Translations under genes and position numbers: made by a program
NCBI RefSeq assembly: GCF_027409185.1
Contig: NC_084469.1
Location: 35,082,293-35,146,292, forward strand
Direction of reading: 5' to 3'
DNA length: 64,000 nt
Source: Cynocephalus volans
Taxonomy: Eukaryota > Chordata > Mammalia > Dermoptera > Cynocephalidae
Shown: positions 1-12,437 of the stretch, one piece after another
Layout of the letters: each line of letters starts with the position of its first letter
Position numbering within the stretch: the stretch's first letter is position 1
The notes under the pieces: generated by a model
Seen by the model: only the letters and a program-made list of their open reading frames with translations
Told to the model about the DNA's origin: nothing
Database searches by the model: none

Positions 1-53
1 GACACCAAGTCAAGGGTTAAGATCCCCTTACTGGTCATCTTAAAAAAAAAAAA
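1..53 (+). repeat. tRNA-Ile-derived SINE (CYN-like), 3' end cut by window edge
   Basis: The window opens inside the right half of a dimeric SINE: 'caagtcaagggttaagatcc', 'ccttactggtcatctt' and then a poly(A) tail. The same 3' segment recurs in the full copies at 1547, 2378 and 15324. It lies in a DNAH2 intron. Confidence 0.85.
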
Positions 54-202
54 CAAACCCACCTGGCCTAATATGAACATCCACACATCACCTAAGTCAA
101 AACATCTGTCCACGCCCATGAAACTAGCCCCACTCCAATCTTCTTAATGGGGTTTTCTCATCTGCAGTAATACTTGTTTTGTTTTTTTTTTGCAGTTATA
201 CT

Positions 203-367
203 CTTTTTTTTTTTTTTTTTTTTTGTCATTTTTTTCGTGACCGGCACTCAGCCAGTGAGTGCACCAGTCAGTCCTATATAGGATCCGAACCCGCGGCGGA
301 ACCCGTGGCGGGAGCGTCGCCGCGCTGCCAGTGCAGCACTCTACCAAGTGCGCCACGGGCTCGGCCC
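203..367 (-). repeat. CYN-like SINE, GC-rich variant head
   Basis: Read on the minus strand it begins GGCCGAGCCCGTGGCGCACT, passes a tRNA-like B box GGTTCGGATCC followed by TATATAGG, and ends in a long A tail (poly-T at 203-224). The flanks gcagttatact at 192-202 and 368-378 are a target-site duplication. The left-hand monomer differs from the common copies: the anticodon-loop region is GC-rich and about 30 bp longer, including CTGGCAGCGCGGCGACGC. This suggests a separate subfamily. Confidence 0.8.
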
Positions 368-1546
368 GCAGTTATACTTTTGAGGGGATCCAAGAACTAG
401 CAGACTTCTATGTCTAGGGTATAAACAGAATGAGAAAAAAAAACCCAAAAGATGTTTGGCCAAAATATCAACTTTAACACCTGTAGAGGTGTAGTTTGGA
501 AAAATGTGGCTGACATCTGTGGGCAAGTGGCCCCACCAGTGGTGACCCATATTTAGACAGAATTACCTGGACTCAGGCGCTGCTGGGCTGGGCAGGCCCC
601 CCACAGCCTGGAGGGGCCAAGTGGAACTTGTGCCGTCTGTGGTTCGGCTCACTCCTCAAAGGAAAGTGTCTGATCTCAGCTGAATATTCCCAGTTTATTC
701 TCCCCAGTTTCTCCGATCAGAGCAGTCATGCACTTGCCCTGGAGAAGGTGTGAGCAAAAGGGTGGAGGAAGTCTCCCAACAAGCAGGGGAGTGACAAGAT
801 TAAAAAGTTATAACAAAACACAATCCCAGAGGGGGAAAAAAAAGCCAAGAGGTAATTCAGGTTACAGAGAAGAACTTGAAATGCAAACTTAATCTAATTG
901 GTACTATCAGAAAGTGATTAAAGAAGAAATCACATCCACAAAACAAAAATAGGATGGTAGGGGAAAAAGTCCAAACAGAGAGAAAGAAAGATTTCTGGGA
1001 AATTTAAAAATTATCGCTGGCCAACCACAGAAAAATAAATAAAAAAAAGTTATCAAAGTATGACATTCAATGGAAAAGTGGGGAGATAGAGGTCAGGAAT
1101 GTAATATAAAAAGATGGAAAATATGAGACAGATATGAGACACAATCCAACCAATAGAATTTCTGAAAGAGAAAACACATAACCAAGGGTAATATAAAAAT
1201 ATTTAATGGGTTGGGCATATGCATGTCCTCTCAGAAGGTGCCCCTGTCATAAGCTACGAGCCAGGTGCCCTGGTGCATGCTCTCTGGGCATCAGCCCAGG
1301 TCACGAATAACGTCAGTACTGCCTGTGACATTCAGCCTTTATAACCAGCCTGGATGCAAAGCACAGAGGGCTAATTGTGGCTTCTGCATGTAAATGTTAT
1401 CAACCCTGACAATGTGAAAATGAAAGTACAGCTGAAAAAGTTAGGAAGTGGGCGCAGGGGTGGGGTGAGGCAGAGATCAGGCAGTGCTTTTGTAGTAGAT
1501 AGAATGAAATGAGGTTTTAACACATTATTTAAAGTGATAAAGGTAA

Positions 1547-1724
1547 GGCCGGCCCGTGGCTCACTCGGTAGAGTGCGGTGCTGATAACACCAAGGCCACG
1601 GGTTCGGATCCTATATAGGGATGGCCGGTTTGCTCACTGGCTGAGCGTGGTGCTGACAACACCAAGCCAAGGGTTGAGATCCCCTTACCGGTCATCTTTA
1701 AAATAAATAAATAAATAAATAAAA
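1547..1724 (+). repeat. CYN-like dimeric SINE
   Basis: Full-length dimer. The left tRNA-Ile-like monomer (GGCCGGCCCGTGGCTCACTC, B box GGTTCGGATCC) is followed by TATATAGGGATGGCCGG, a second monomer and a (TAAA)n tail. It is bounded by the duplication tgataaaggtaa at 1535-1546 and 1725-1736. Confidence 0.9.
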
Positions 1725-2377
1725 TGATAAAGGTAACCAATAGAAGAAATAAAACTATTAGGAGTGGGGAGAAAGGAGTGGTTGTGTGGAGATGTGAGGG
1801 AGTTAAATTTTCATCTGTCATAGCACAGAGTCAAAAGAAGCAGCCTAAAATTGATAACACCAGGAAACAGCGTATAGAATATGCTTGTATATGTATAGAA
1901 TACACTTATATATGTGTAGAACACTTCTGGAAGGAGATTCAAGAAACAGGTAACATTGGCTACCTCTAGAGAAGAGAACTGGGTGGGTGGGGAACAGGGT
2001 TGGGAGGAAGACTTTTCATGTCTTCATGCCCTCATACCTTTTGAATTTTTAAGTTACCTATTCACAAAGTAAACAAAATTAAAGGAAAAAAGAAACAGCA
2101 GTGTGAAGATGTGCTTATGCACGTACAAGGATATTTATTGCAGCGTTGCTAATAATAGCAGAATTTTGGAAAAACTCAAATATCTGTCCGTAGGAGACTC
2201 ATTGCATAAATTATGGTTCAATCACACACAAGGTTCTTTTGAAGCTGTTAAAAAGAATAAGGCAGCTCAACAAGAACTGAGTTGGAGAAAAGTAAAAAAT
2301 AGTCAAGTACAGAACAGTGTTACAGCATGTAACTACTTACCTTCATTAAAAAATTTATTCATTCAAAAAATGTTTAG

Positions 2378-2549
2378 GGCCAGCCCGTGGCTCACTTGGG
2401 AGAGTGTGGTGCTGATAACACCAAGGCCACGGGTTCGGATCCTTACATAGGGATGGCCGGTTAGCTCACTTGGGAAAGCGTGGTGCTGACAACACCAAGT
2501 CAAGGGTTAAGATTCCTTTACTGTTCATCTTTAAAAAAAAAAAAAAAAA
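2378..2549 (+). repeat. CYN-like dimeric SINE
   Basis: Same dimer architecture as the copy at 1547, with a pure A17 tail. The first-monomer B box is intact. A clear target-site duplication was not found. Confidence 0.9.
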
Positions 2550-4394
2550 GGTTTGAGTGCTGGGCATTACTGTAGGCCTAAGGATTCATTCGTGAGCAAG
2601 TTTCTGCCTTCACGGTGCTTATATTTTCTTTACATATAAACTCTCACATTCTATACATGGAGTACACCAGAAAGCTACACAAGAAACTAGGGTGGTGCCT
2701 GGGGCTGGGGTCAAGAGTGGGAGGAAAACTTACCCTTCACTGTAAACATTGTTGTTCCTTTTGAATTTTGATTTGTGTGAATGTATTCGCTACTCAAAAA
2801 AGACAAGTAGTAAAAACTATTTTCTAAAATATGACAGAAATTTTATTAGATGTAATAGTGGTGTTGTGGTGATATAGGAAAATGTCCTTATTTTTTTTAG
2901 AGATGCATTATGACGTATTTAGGGTTGAAATTTCATGAATTTGTATTTTACTTCTCTTTGGCAAAAAACAAGTAGATGAAATAAATATAGCCAAATGATA
3001 ACAACTGTTACATCTAGCTGACGGATGCTTCTAGGTTTAAAATTTTTCATCATTTTTTTCTTTAATTAAAAAGGTTGAAACTACAGAAAATGTAAAACTG
3101 CAAAGAGATTAAGATATTTAGGAAATAGTGGCATAAGCATGTTGTTCAGAGATATGGAGGGAACCACCAGAAGAAACAAAAAGAGAAGTGGTTAGAAAGT
3201 AGTTTGCCTCAGAGGAAGGGGACTAGGTGTGGAAAAGGTGCGCTAGAGGATTGTTGCTTTTCCTATAACCTCTTTTATGTTCTTTAGGTTTGTAACCTCG
3301 TGCATTTATTTCTTCTATAAAAAATTTTTTAAATGAGGACAACAATGCCACATGCAAAATAAATAACAAAATACAGAATTATCAAGTGGGCTGGATGCCT
3401 CTCCATAAACAAATCTCCGCAGGAAGCCAAATTATAATCACAGTGATGCTAATGAGCATAGACTTAATTCAGGGAGGCGGTCACATGACCCTGGTGACAG
3501 GCGTCTCAGATGCACTGGCCCCACCAGGCCTAGAGCCGACACACGTGTATGGGGGCCAGGGCACCCCTTGCCCGGTGAGCCCCGTCCGATGTTTCCTCTG
3601 AGGGGCCCAGCTGACCACGCCCCTTCTGAGTGATACCTTCTTTCTTTAGATGTGAATGCCTTCTAACAGATTGCTACGATGGCTGGACCTATAAGCCATC
3701 CTGCCATTTGAAGGTGACATTTCGAATCTCCACTATGTTTTAAAGAATATTTTTTGGATAGCTATCTATCATCCCATTTCCGAGTTCTTGGGCCCAGGCA
3801 GTGTTTGCTTACTGCATACCAGACATTGTGCTATAACCCCTGTCTACCCTTCCACATAACCCCCAGACAAGGCTCTGGAAAGTTGAAACTACCCTGGTTC
3901 AGGTAGCACTCGGTAAAGTAGAGCTATTTCTACTTTATAGTGGTGGAATTATTCCCAGATTGCAGGCTGCCTCTTCCAGTGCGGGTGGCAGCAGGAAAGG
4001 AGCTAACGTTTATTGTGTGTACACTGTGTGTAACCCCACCCCGTATTCCTCATGTCCTAGGGACGGGGGATACGGTCTGCACCCAGGCACAGTTACTGTT
4101 GGCCAGTCAGGTACCCATATGGGGTCTTAAACAAGGCTCTATCAGTCCTCTACTGCAGATTTAAATGATATAGTCCAACCTCAATTTCTTCCTCTTTCAA
4201 GGTTGCACCCTGGGTTGCCTCTGATGTGGAGAGGCAGCCCTTTTCGTGCTCTACAACCTTCTCTTGCCAACATACCTTGTGTGGTTTGTTGTGCATTGAG
4301 AGGTCTCTCTTCTAGCCCAGCCTCGAGTCTCATTACCAAGTAGTTTCTGGGCTCTAGGCAAGGGCAGTGAAAGGAAGGGAAAGAAAACTCATCA

Positions 4395-4565
4395 CACATT
4401 TTATCTCATTTACCCCTCATGACAGCCCTAGTCCGTAGGTATTATTCTTATTTTACACACGACGAAACTGAGGCTCAAAGAGAGGAATTTATTCAAGGTC
4501 ATACAGCTACAAAATGGCAGAGTCATGATTTGAACCAGAACCACCTGGTCTCAAGCCCTATGTTT
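4395..4565 (-). repeat. MIR element (antisense)
   Basis: Antisense MIR hallmarks: 'atctcatttacccctcatga', then 'acgacgaaactgaggctcaa', 'aaggtcatacagct' and 'gcagagtcatgatttgaacc'. It ends about 30 bp before the first DNAH2 exon, so it lies close to the branch-point region. Confidence 0.8.
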
Positions 4566-4592
4566 GATGTCCTGTCCTCTGATCCCTCCCAG

Positions 4593-7500
4593 GTGGCGGA
4601 GAAACTGGAGATGCTGAAGAAACAGTACGATGAGAAGCTGGCACAGAAGGAGGAGCTTCGCAAGAAGTCTGAAGAGATGGAGCTGAAGCTGGAGCGGGCT
4701 GGGATGCTGGTGTCTGGGTTAGCCGGTGAGAAGGCCCGATGGGAAGAGACAGTGCAGGTGAGATCAGTTGTACCACCAGGCTGTGTCCTTCCTCCCTGCC
4801 CGCCAGTTCCAAGAGATCCATCCCTTTAGGGTGATGGACAGTCAGGGAAAATTGGGATACCTGGGTGTAGGGAAAACCAAGTACAGGGGGATGGGAGTTA
4901 TTGATGAGAACAGTGGAAGGAAAGGCCTTTTGTGCCATGAGGGATCTGCTTCAGTGTTTAGGAAGGGCTAGAAAGCACACACAAGGGCTCTTGATATAGC
5001 CCCCCTGACCTGATAGAAAACAGACATGGGATATCTTGTCTCCACCCTCAGTGAGCTCCTGGCTTCACAAATGGCTTAGGCTTTATCACCAGAAGGTAAA
5101 CATTGCTGTTGAGATGGGGAACTCAAAAGTAATTAGAACCAGGTTAGAGTACTCAGAGCATAAAGGTTTAGGAGAGGGAAAGAATCTCTTTGATCTAGAT
5201 AGTGTCCAGAGGAGAGTGCCTTCAAAAGCATTCCAAGTGTCTCCCAAAGTGCTGGGGACCCAGGAAGGCTTACTGTCCACCAGGGCCTGGAGGAGGACCT
5301 GGGCTACCTGGTGGGTGACTGTCTCCTGGCGGCTGCCTTCCTGTCCTACATGGGACCCTTCCTGACCAACTACCGGGATGAGATTGTCAGCCAAATCTGG
5401 ATCAAGAAGGTGAGATGGAGCTCAGACATGATAAAAGAGCTCTTAGAATGGGCTCTGAGACTAGGGCTGGGGCAGAGCCTCTGGGAATATTAAGACATAT
5501 GGGGAAGGAGCAGGGGCTGCTGGACTCAGATCTTCAAGCTGAAGTTTGGGGCTTTTCTCTCCCCAGATCCGGGAGCTTCAGGTGCCTTGTTCACCTCGCT
5601 TCACCATTGATAACTTCCTGTCCAATCCTACCAAAGTTCGGGACTGGAACATCCAAGGGTTGCCCTCAGATGCCTTCTCCACTGAGAATGGCATCATTGT
5701 CACCCGTGGCAACAGGTAAGGACACTGGTGGGAGTGAGCAGGGTGGGAGCAGCGCCCGTCTTCTGACCAATGCCTCCTCCACCAGGTGGGCACTCATGAT
5801 CGATCCTCAGGCCCAGGCCCTGAAATGGATTAAGAACATGGAAGGAAACCAGGTATAAGGCTGAGGGGCTGGTTTTGTCCCACAAATAGAATCTCTTTCC
5901 AAGCCTTGTCATCCTGAGGTCCTACCCTTGGGCCATTGTCTCCCTCGAGTCCCTCAGTGTTTCTTCCATCTTTTCCCTCTGCTCTCTAGGGTCTAAAGAT
6001 CATTGACCTGCAGATGAGTGATTACCTTCGAATCCTAGAAAAGGCCATCCAATTTGGACACCCAGTGCTGCTCCAGAATGTGCAGGAGTATCTGGACCCC
6101 TCACTCAACCCTGTGCTCAACAAATCTGTAACTCGAATTGGTCAGGGCCTGGGCTTTCTGTGGGGTTGGATTATGGGACAAATCCTAGAGGCCAGCCAAG
6201 TAGGACACTAGGGAGGAAAAGGCTACTGGCTCCTTCTCTGTGTCCTCTACTTACCTGTCCCTGTATTCAGACAGCCCTGAGCTGGGGCCTGTTGGGCAGC
6301 TGAGTCACTGTCACTGGCGGCCAGTTGGGGAATAGGTCAGTCCAAACCTGGTCACATGGAGTCTTGCCCTTGCCCCTTTTGTGGATGCAGGGGGTCAGCT
6401 ACTGATGCGCATTGGAGAGAAGGAGGTGGAATACAATACCAGTTTCCGTTTCTATATCACCACCAAGCTCTCCAACCCCCACTACAGCCCAGAGACCTCA
6501 GCCAAGACCACCATTGTCAACTTTGCTGTGAAAGAACAGGTGAGTGGGCATGGATGCCCAGACTGAGCTAGAGAGAAGCAGGAAGGGTTGGAGAGTTGGG
6601 AGGGATCGAGAAAAAGGCTAAGCTTGTGTTGGGCAGATGGGGATGAGGGTTTTGGGAGGTGTAAAAGGATGGAAAGGATTGAGGTTGCAGGAGTGAGACC
6701 CTCACCATGAGTCCTGGCACTCCCAGGGCCTGGAGGCCCAACTGCTGGGCATCGTGGTAAGGAAGGAGCGGCCTGAGCTGGAGGAGCAGAAGGATTCTCT
6801 AGTCATCAATATTGCTGCTGGCAAAAGGAAGCTCAAGGAGCTGGAGGATGAGATCCTTCGGTGAGACCTTGCCTCCACCCACCCACCATCCCATTGGTCT
6901 ACTTCCAACTAGCATCCAACTTGTCCACCTGCAGGCACAACTAGCATCCCCGGGGGCTGGTGAGGGGTCCTTCCCTTCAGCCCAGCACCCCTTACCCATT
7001 GACCTGAGTGCTACCTGGCTTCCCCCTAGGCTGCTGAACGAGGCCACAGGCTCCCTGCTAGATGACGTGCAGCTGGTAAACACCCTGCAGACTTCCAAGA
7101 TAACTGCCACTGAGGTGACTGAGCAGCTAGAGACCAGCGAAACCACAGAGATCAATATCGACTTGGCCCGCGAGGTGAGCCCCTGTGCCCTCCAGTCCCG
7201 CCCCGGCCAGCCATCCAGCAGCAGCTCTGGTCATGTTGGCTCAAGGCCCCTTCCTTCCCTGAGCCCCTGCTCGGGGCCAGCCCCTCTATGGCCCTGACAC
7301 TGCCCCACCTGCAGGCTTACCGCCCATGCGCCCAGCGGGCCTCCGTCCTGTTCTTCGTGCTCAATGACATGGGCTGCATCGACCCCATGTACCAGTTCTC
7401 GCTGGACGCCTACATCAGCCTCTTCGTCCTCAGCATTGACAAGAGCCACCGCAGCAATAAGCTGGAGGACCGTATTGACTACCTGAATGACTACCACACC

Positions 7501-10500
7501 TACGCCGTCTACAGGTCTCATGCCTCCTCCCCGTGCCTGCCCCAGGCAGGAGGCCGAGTGGCTGGCTCATGCTACTCTTCTGGTGCCTTTTTTCTAAGTG
7601 CTTTCCCATGCCACCGGGCTCATCTACTGGTCACCTCTGCATCCTCCTTCGCCTCTCACCTATGGGCTGATTATTCCCAGTTTTATACCTTTAGCTCTCC
7701 CGTGAGCATTGGACTTGTATACACTACTGGCTACTATACCAGCACTTCTCCAACGTTAATGTACATATAAAGCACTGGGGATCTTGCTCTAAAATGCAGA
7801 TTCAGATTCAGTTGGTCTGGAGTGGGGCCTGAGATTCTGCATTTCTAACAAGCTCCCAGGGGATGCTGCTGTTGCTGGTCTGTAGATCACATTTTGAGCA
7901 GCAAGGTACCTACCTGACTCCTCTACCCAGATGTCCCACAGACCCCTCAAGTTCAACTTGTTTCAGATCAAAGTCATTATTATCTTCCCACTTCCTTCAA
8001 GGTCCTCATTCCTGAATGGCCCCCAAGCCCCCCAGCCAGTCACCCAAGCCAGAAATCGGGAGCTAGCTTTGGCTCTGCCCTCTCAAACCAGTTGCCAGGT
8101 TTTGCTCCTGAGTATTTCTACCAGCTGTTTCCTCCCCGTCCTCCCAACTCCTACGACTGTACCTTAGTTCAGGACTTCATGATCTTTTTTCTGGCTTGTG
8201 TAGTGGTTTCCCGGTGGGTCATCCTGCATCTCACTCTGTCCCTCTCAGTCTATCCTCCGGCAGCTGCCAGCATGAGCCTTCCCAACACTCATATCTGGCC
8301 ATGTCACACTCCGGCTTAAACACATGAGTGGCTGTCTCATCCCCAGTGGTCCACAAAGCCCCCTGTGACCAGGCCCTCGCTTGCCTCAGCCTCACCATTC
8401 CCCACGCTGCACCAAGCGCCTGAGCAACCCTGACGCCCTCCGTGCTGTGTCCTTGTCACGCCACTGCTTTGCTGACGCTGTGAGCGCTCCCTGCAGTTGT
8501 GGCCTCTCTGCCCCTCCCATGTCATTCGGTAACTGCACTGTCCCTCAGGGGGCAGCTCCTTGCAGAAACATTCCCTGCGTCCCGCGGAGGGGGCCGGGCG
8601 CCCCTGCCCTGCGTTCCTGACACCACGCTCCACCTTTCTGCAGGACTCATCATGTCCTGTCGTAACTGATGGCCTCTGTGTCTGTCTTCCTTACTCTGCC
8701 ATGACTGCCTCAAGGACAGAGGCTGTGGCTTATTCATCTCTGTGTCTTCAGGACCTAGCAGAGTGCCTGGCAAGATAATGAGGGAATCATCAATGTTTTG
8801 TTTTTCTAATGGAACTGAATGACAGTGAAGTCTGGGAAAATCACATCTTCCCTGTAGGTTTCCCTTGGCTGTTTACAGGAGGTTTGAATTAGATGCTGAC
8901 TAAGGTCCTTCTCCTCTGTAAAGCTCTGTGATTGTGTGACCTTCGTTCAGGAAGCACTTGTGTTTTGCATCCCACCCCGACTTCATCCTGCTTCCTCCAT
9001 CCTCCCTGTCTCCTCGTCTCCCAGGTACACCTGCCGCACCCTTTTTGAGCGCCACAAGCTACTCTTCAGTTTTCATATGTGTGCCAAAATCCTGGAGACC
9101 TCTGGCAAGCTCAACATGGATGAGTACAACTTCTTTCTACGTGGGGGCGTGGTGAGTTGGGCAGAAGGCACGTCCCAGGATAGGGTGGTCGGGGTTGGGG
9201 GTGAGGGGAAGTGTAACAAGGACTCCAGACCCAGGGCTCAGGCCCAAGGCTTCAGACACTGAGCTGGGAAGAACCGTGCAGGAGCAGGTGCAGGACAAGC
9301 TCCCTGGGCTGTGGGGGTGACTTGCCGTGCTCCCCCTTGCTCACTGCACAGGCGGGGCTTTGGGGCACCTGTCACCTGTGATTCAATGAGTGGAACTTTT
9401 TTTTTTTATATATACAAAAGATGACTGGTAAGGGGATCTTAACCCTTGACTTGGTGTTGTCAGCACCACGCTCTCCCAAGTGAGCCATGGGCCATCCCTA
9501 TATAGGGATCCGAACCCGTGGCCTTGGTGTTATCAGCACCGCACTCTCCCGAGTGAGCCACGGGCTGGCCCTATGAGCGGCACTTTTTCCTGCCTGTTGA
9601 GCCACTCCTTCCCCAGGCTGAATTCCATGGTCACCAACACAGTCTCTCCCTTGCAGGCCCCTCAGCCCCTTTGTCCCTTCCTCTCTCCCCGTGTTACATT
9701 CGCCTGGCCAAGCTACCACACCCTGGCTGGATCCAGCTCCTCTCCCTCTCTGTCGCTGTGTGGCCCATGCAGCTGAACATGGCTGGAGAAAAACACATGC
9801 ACACTGACTAGACTCCCATTAAATCCATGATCATGAGCCTCAAGTGGGCCCTTAAAGCTGCTGAACAACCATGCTGCGTTCCCCTGGGCCAGCTGCTCTC
9901 CCAGACTCCTGGACCACCGTCTCGTTCCTTCCTCACTTTTCATCAGGATTTTGGCGGTCGCCCCCCAGTGCCCCCCAACACCCCAAATGCTCAGCACAGC
10001 AACCAGAGAGGTCCTTTTAAGACGGATGTCATTTTGACAGGAGTCCCCATCACTGTCGTCTCCCACTGTCCCACCCCCCTACTCCAACTGCACTCCTCAA
10101 ACACTCTGGCATGGCTCACCCTAGGGTCTTTGCGCTGGCGGTGACTTCTGCGGGAAAACTGTTCCCCCAGGTGTAGACTCGGCTGTCTCTCTTCTCCAAA
10201 CCTCACCTCAGTGCGACCTCCTCGATGTTCTGATTCAGCACTTCAGGCTACCCCCCTGCACTCCCAGTCTCCCTTCCCTCCTCACCTTATCCTACTTCTC
10301 CATTGCGCTGCCATCTTTAACATACTAGAATACTTACTTATTTGTTATGATTTGGGTTCATCATCTGCCCATGGGTTCATAATGTCACACTGGAAAATAA
10401 ACTCCTCAAGGGCAGAGATATCTGTCCGTTTTGTTTAGTGATGTGTCCCAAATGCTGAAAACACATAGTCGGTGAACAATAAATATTTATTCAAGGGAAT

Positions 10501-12391
10501 GAATAAGCAAGTAAGTGAATGAATGAATAAATGAATGGTTTGTGCTTCTTTGATAGGTAAGGCTTCCAGATGAAGTCATCGGGGTTGGAGACATTTTTAG
10601 CAGGCAACCACCAGAGGGTGCCAGCTTCCCAAATTTGAACTCTTGATAGTATGTCATGGTAGTGTCTGAGTCCTAGACTCCCACGAATGTCCCCAGTCGA
10701 GGTAGATTCCAATCCACCTTGAATTCCTGTATTCATCTTGTCAGTCGGTTTCATGCAAGACCCATCTTGATGGCTTTATCACCTTAAAAAGAAAAAAAAA
10801 AGAGAAAGAAAAAGAAAAAGATAACTTTTCTTTCAAGGCGTTCCGAGTCAATCCCTCTCTCCTCTCTCCTTCCCTGCAAGGTCCTGGATCGGGAGGGCCA
10901 AATGGACAATCCATGTACTAGTTGGCTTGCAGATGCTTACTGGGATAACATCACAGAGCTGGACAAACTGACCAACTTCCATGGACTGATGAACTCCTTT
11001 GAACAGTATCCTCGTGACTGGCACCTGTGGTACACCAATGCGGCCCCGGAGAAGGCTATGCTGCCAGGTACCCAGGGCTCTGAGCCTCCCCTCTCCCTGC
11101 CTCCCCCCTTCCCTCCATTCAGCCCGTGTGTCTGCCTCTCCCAAGCGCCCCTCGGCTGGCACCGGCCAGGAGCATTCCCTGCAGGTGCCCCTTTGTTTAG
11201 ATTCTCTGCTCTTCCAGGTTCACTGTCCTGGAAATTATTTACCTCTTCCCCAGGTGAGTGGGAAAATGCCTGCAATGAAATGCAACGGATGCTGATCGTT
11301 CGCTCCCTACGCCAGGACCGGGTGGCATTCTGTGTTACCTCTTTCATCGTCTCCAACCTTGGCTCCCGCTTCATCGAGCCACCTGTGCTGAACATGAAGT
11401 TGGTCAGTGGCTCAGCGTCCTTGCCCACATGACCCCTGGGTCCTACCTGCCTCTCTCGCTCTGTTTGTCTCCTCAACCTTTCTCTCCCACTGGTGTTATA
11501 TGGCCTTCTGCCTGAGGACATCCCTGTGCTTCTGGTAGGTAATGGAGGATTCAACTCCACGATCCCCACTCGTCTTTATCCTCTCCCCGGGCGTGGACCC
11601 CACCAGTGCCCTGCTCCAGCTGGCAGAGCACACAGGCATGGCCCAGCACTTCCACACTCTGTCCCTGGGCCAGGGCCAGGCCCCCATCGCTGCTCGTCTC
11701 CTCCGAGAGGGTGTGACTCAGGGTCAGTGTCCATCCCGTTCTTTCACCTCCATGGTCGGCCCTGGTCCTCCTCCCCATAACCTCCAACCTCAATCACACT
11801 ACTGTAGCTGCTGCTCCCACTTCTCCAGAAGGTCCCAGAGTGGCAGATCTGAGCAGTGAACTCCTCCCTCCCCTTCTCCAGGTGGCAAGTGTGGGCACAG
11901 GTGGGGCTTAGGGAATGATTCCTATTAACCCTGGCATCTCCTTACAGGACACTGGGTGTTTCTGGCGAACTGCCATTTGTCACTGTCTTGGATGCCTAAT
12001 CTGGACAAGCTGGTGGAGCAGCTGCAGGTGGAGGATCCTCACCCTTCCTTCCGCCTCTGGCTCAGCTCCAGCCCCCACCCAGACTTCCCTATCTCAATCT
12101 TGCAGGCCAGCATCAAGATGACCACAGAGCCACCAAAGGTATGAGCAGCTGTAGAGAGTCAGCATCAACTGTTGACATCTGGTCTACCTTTGCTCCTGCT
12201 AGCATTAGAGCAAGGTCTTACCCTTTATGACAATATGACTTCGTTTGATTTTACTGTCCTCTTAAAAATTCCATCTCATTTCTCTCTTCTTTGTGCTAAA
12301 CTCCTAGAACATAATAGTAATATCTAACATTTCTTGAGTTGTTATTATGTGCCGGGCATTGTTCTAAGTTCTTTACATTTATTAACCCATT

Positions 12392-12437
<46 letters not shown>

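Larger units (their letters stand above)
1..4592 (+). other. DNAH2: DNAH2 intron (3' part), no exon seen
   Basis: No stretch here has both good splice sites and dynein-like coding. It holds four SINE copies (separate entries), a MIR against the 3' exon, A/T-rich sequence at 770-1540 and 2550-3380 that looks like decayed repeat, and unassigned sequence at 3400-4390. The intron ends in a good polypyrimidine tract and AG at 4591-4592. Confidence 0.75.

Noticed and set aside
203-367. Horse ERE, carnivore CAN or horseshoe-bat Rhin-1 SINE as the source family
   Set aside because: The simple tRNA-Ile monomer/dimer plan without a tRNA-unrelated body does not fit those families as I remember them; colugo CYN fits better.
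1547-1724. tRNA genes (A and B boxes present)
   Set aside because: All tRNA-like units are SINE monomers or dimers with A tails, target-site duplications and degenerate acceptor stems.
4419-4829. A 136-residue ATG-initiated frame over the first DNAH2 exon
   Set aside because: The 5' part is antisense MIR and the 3' part is intron; only 4593-4757 is exon.
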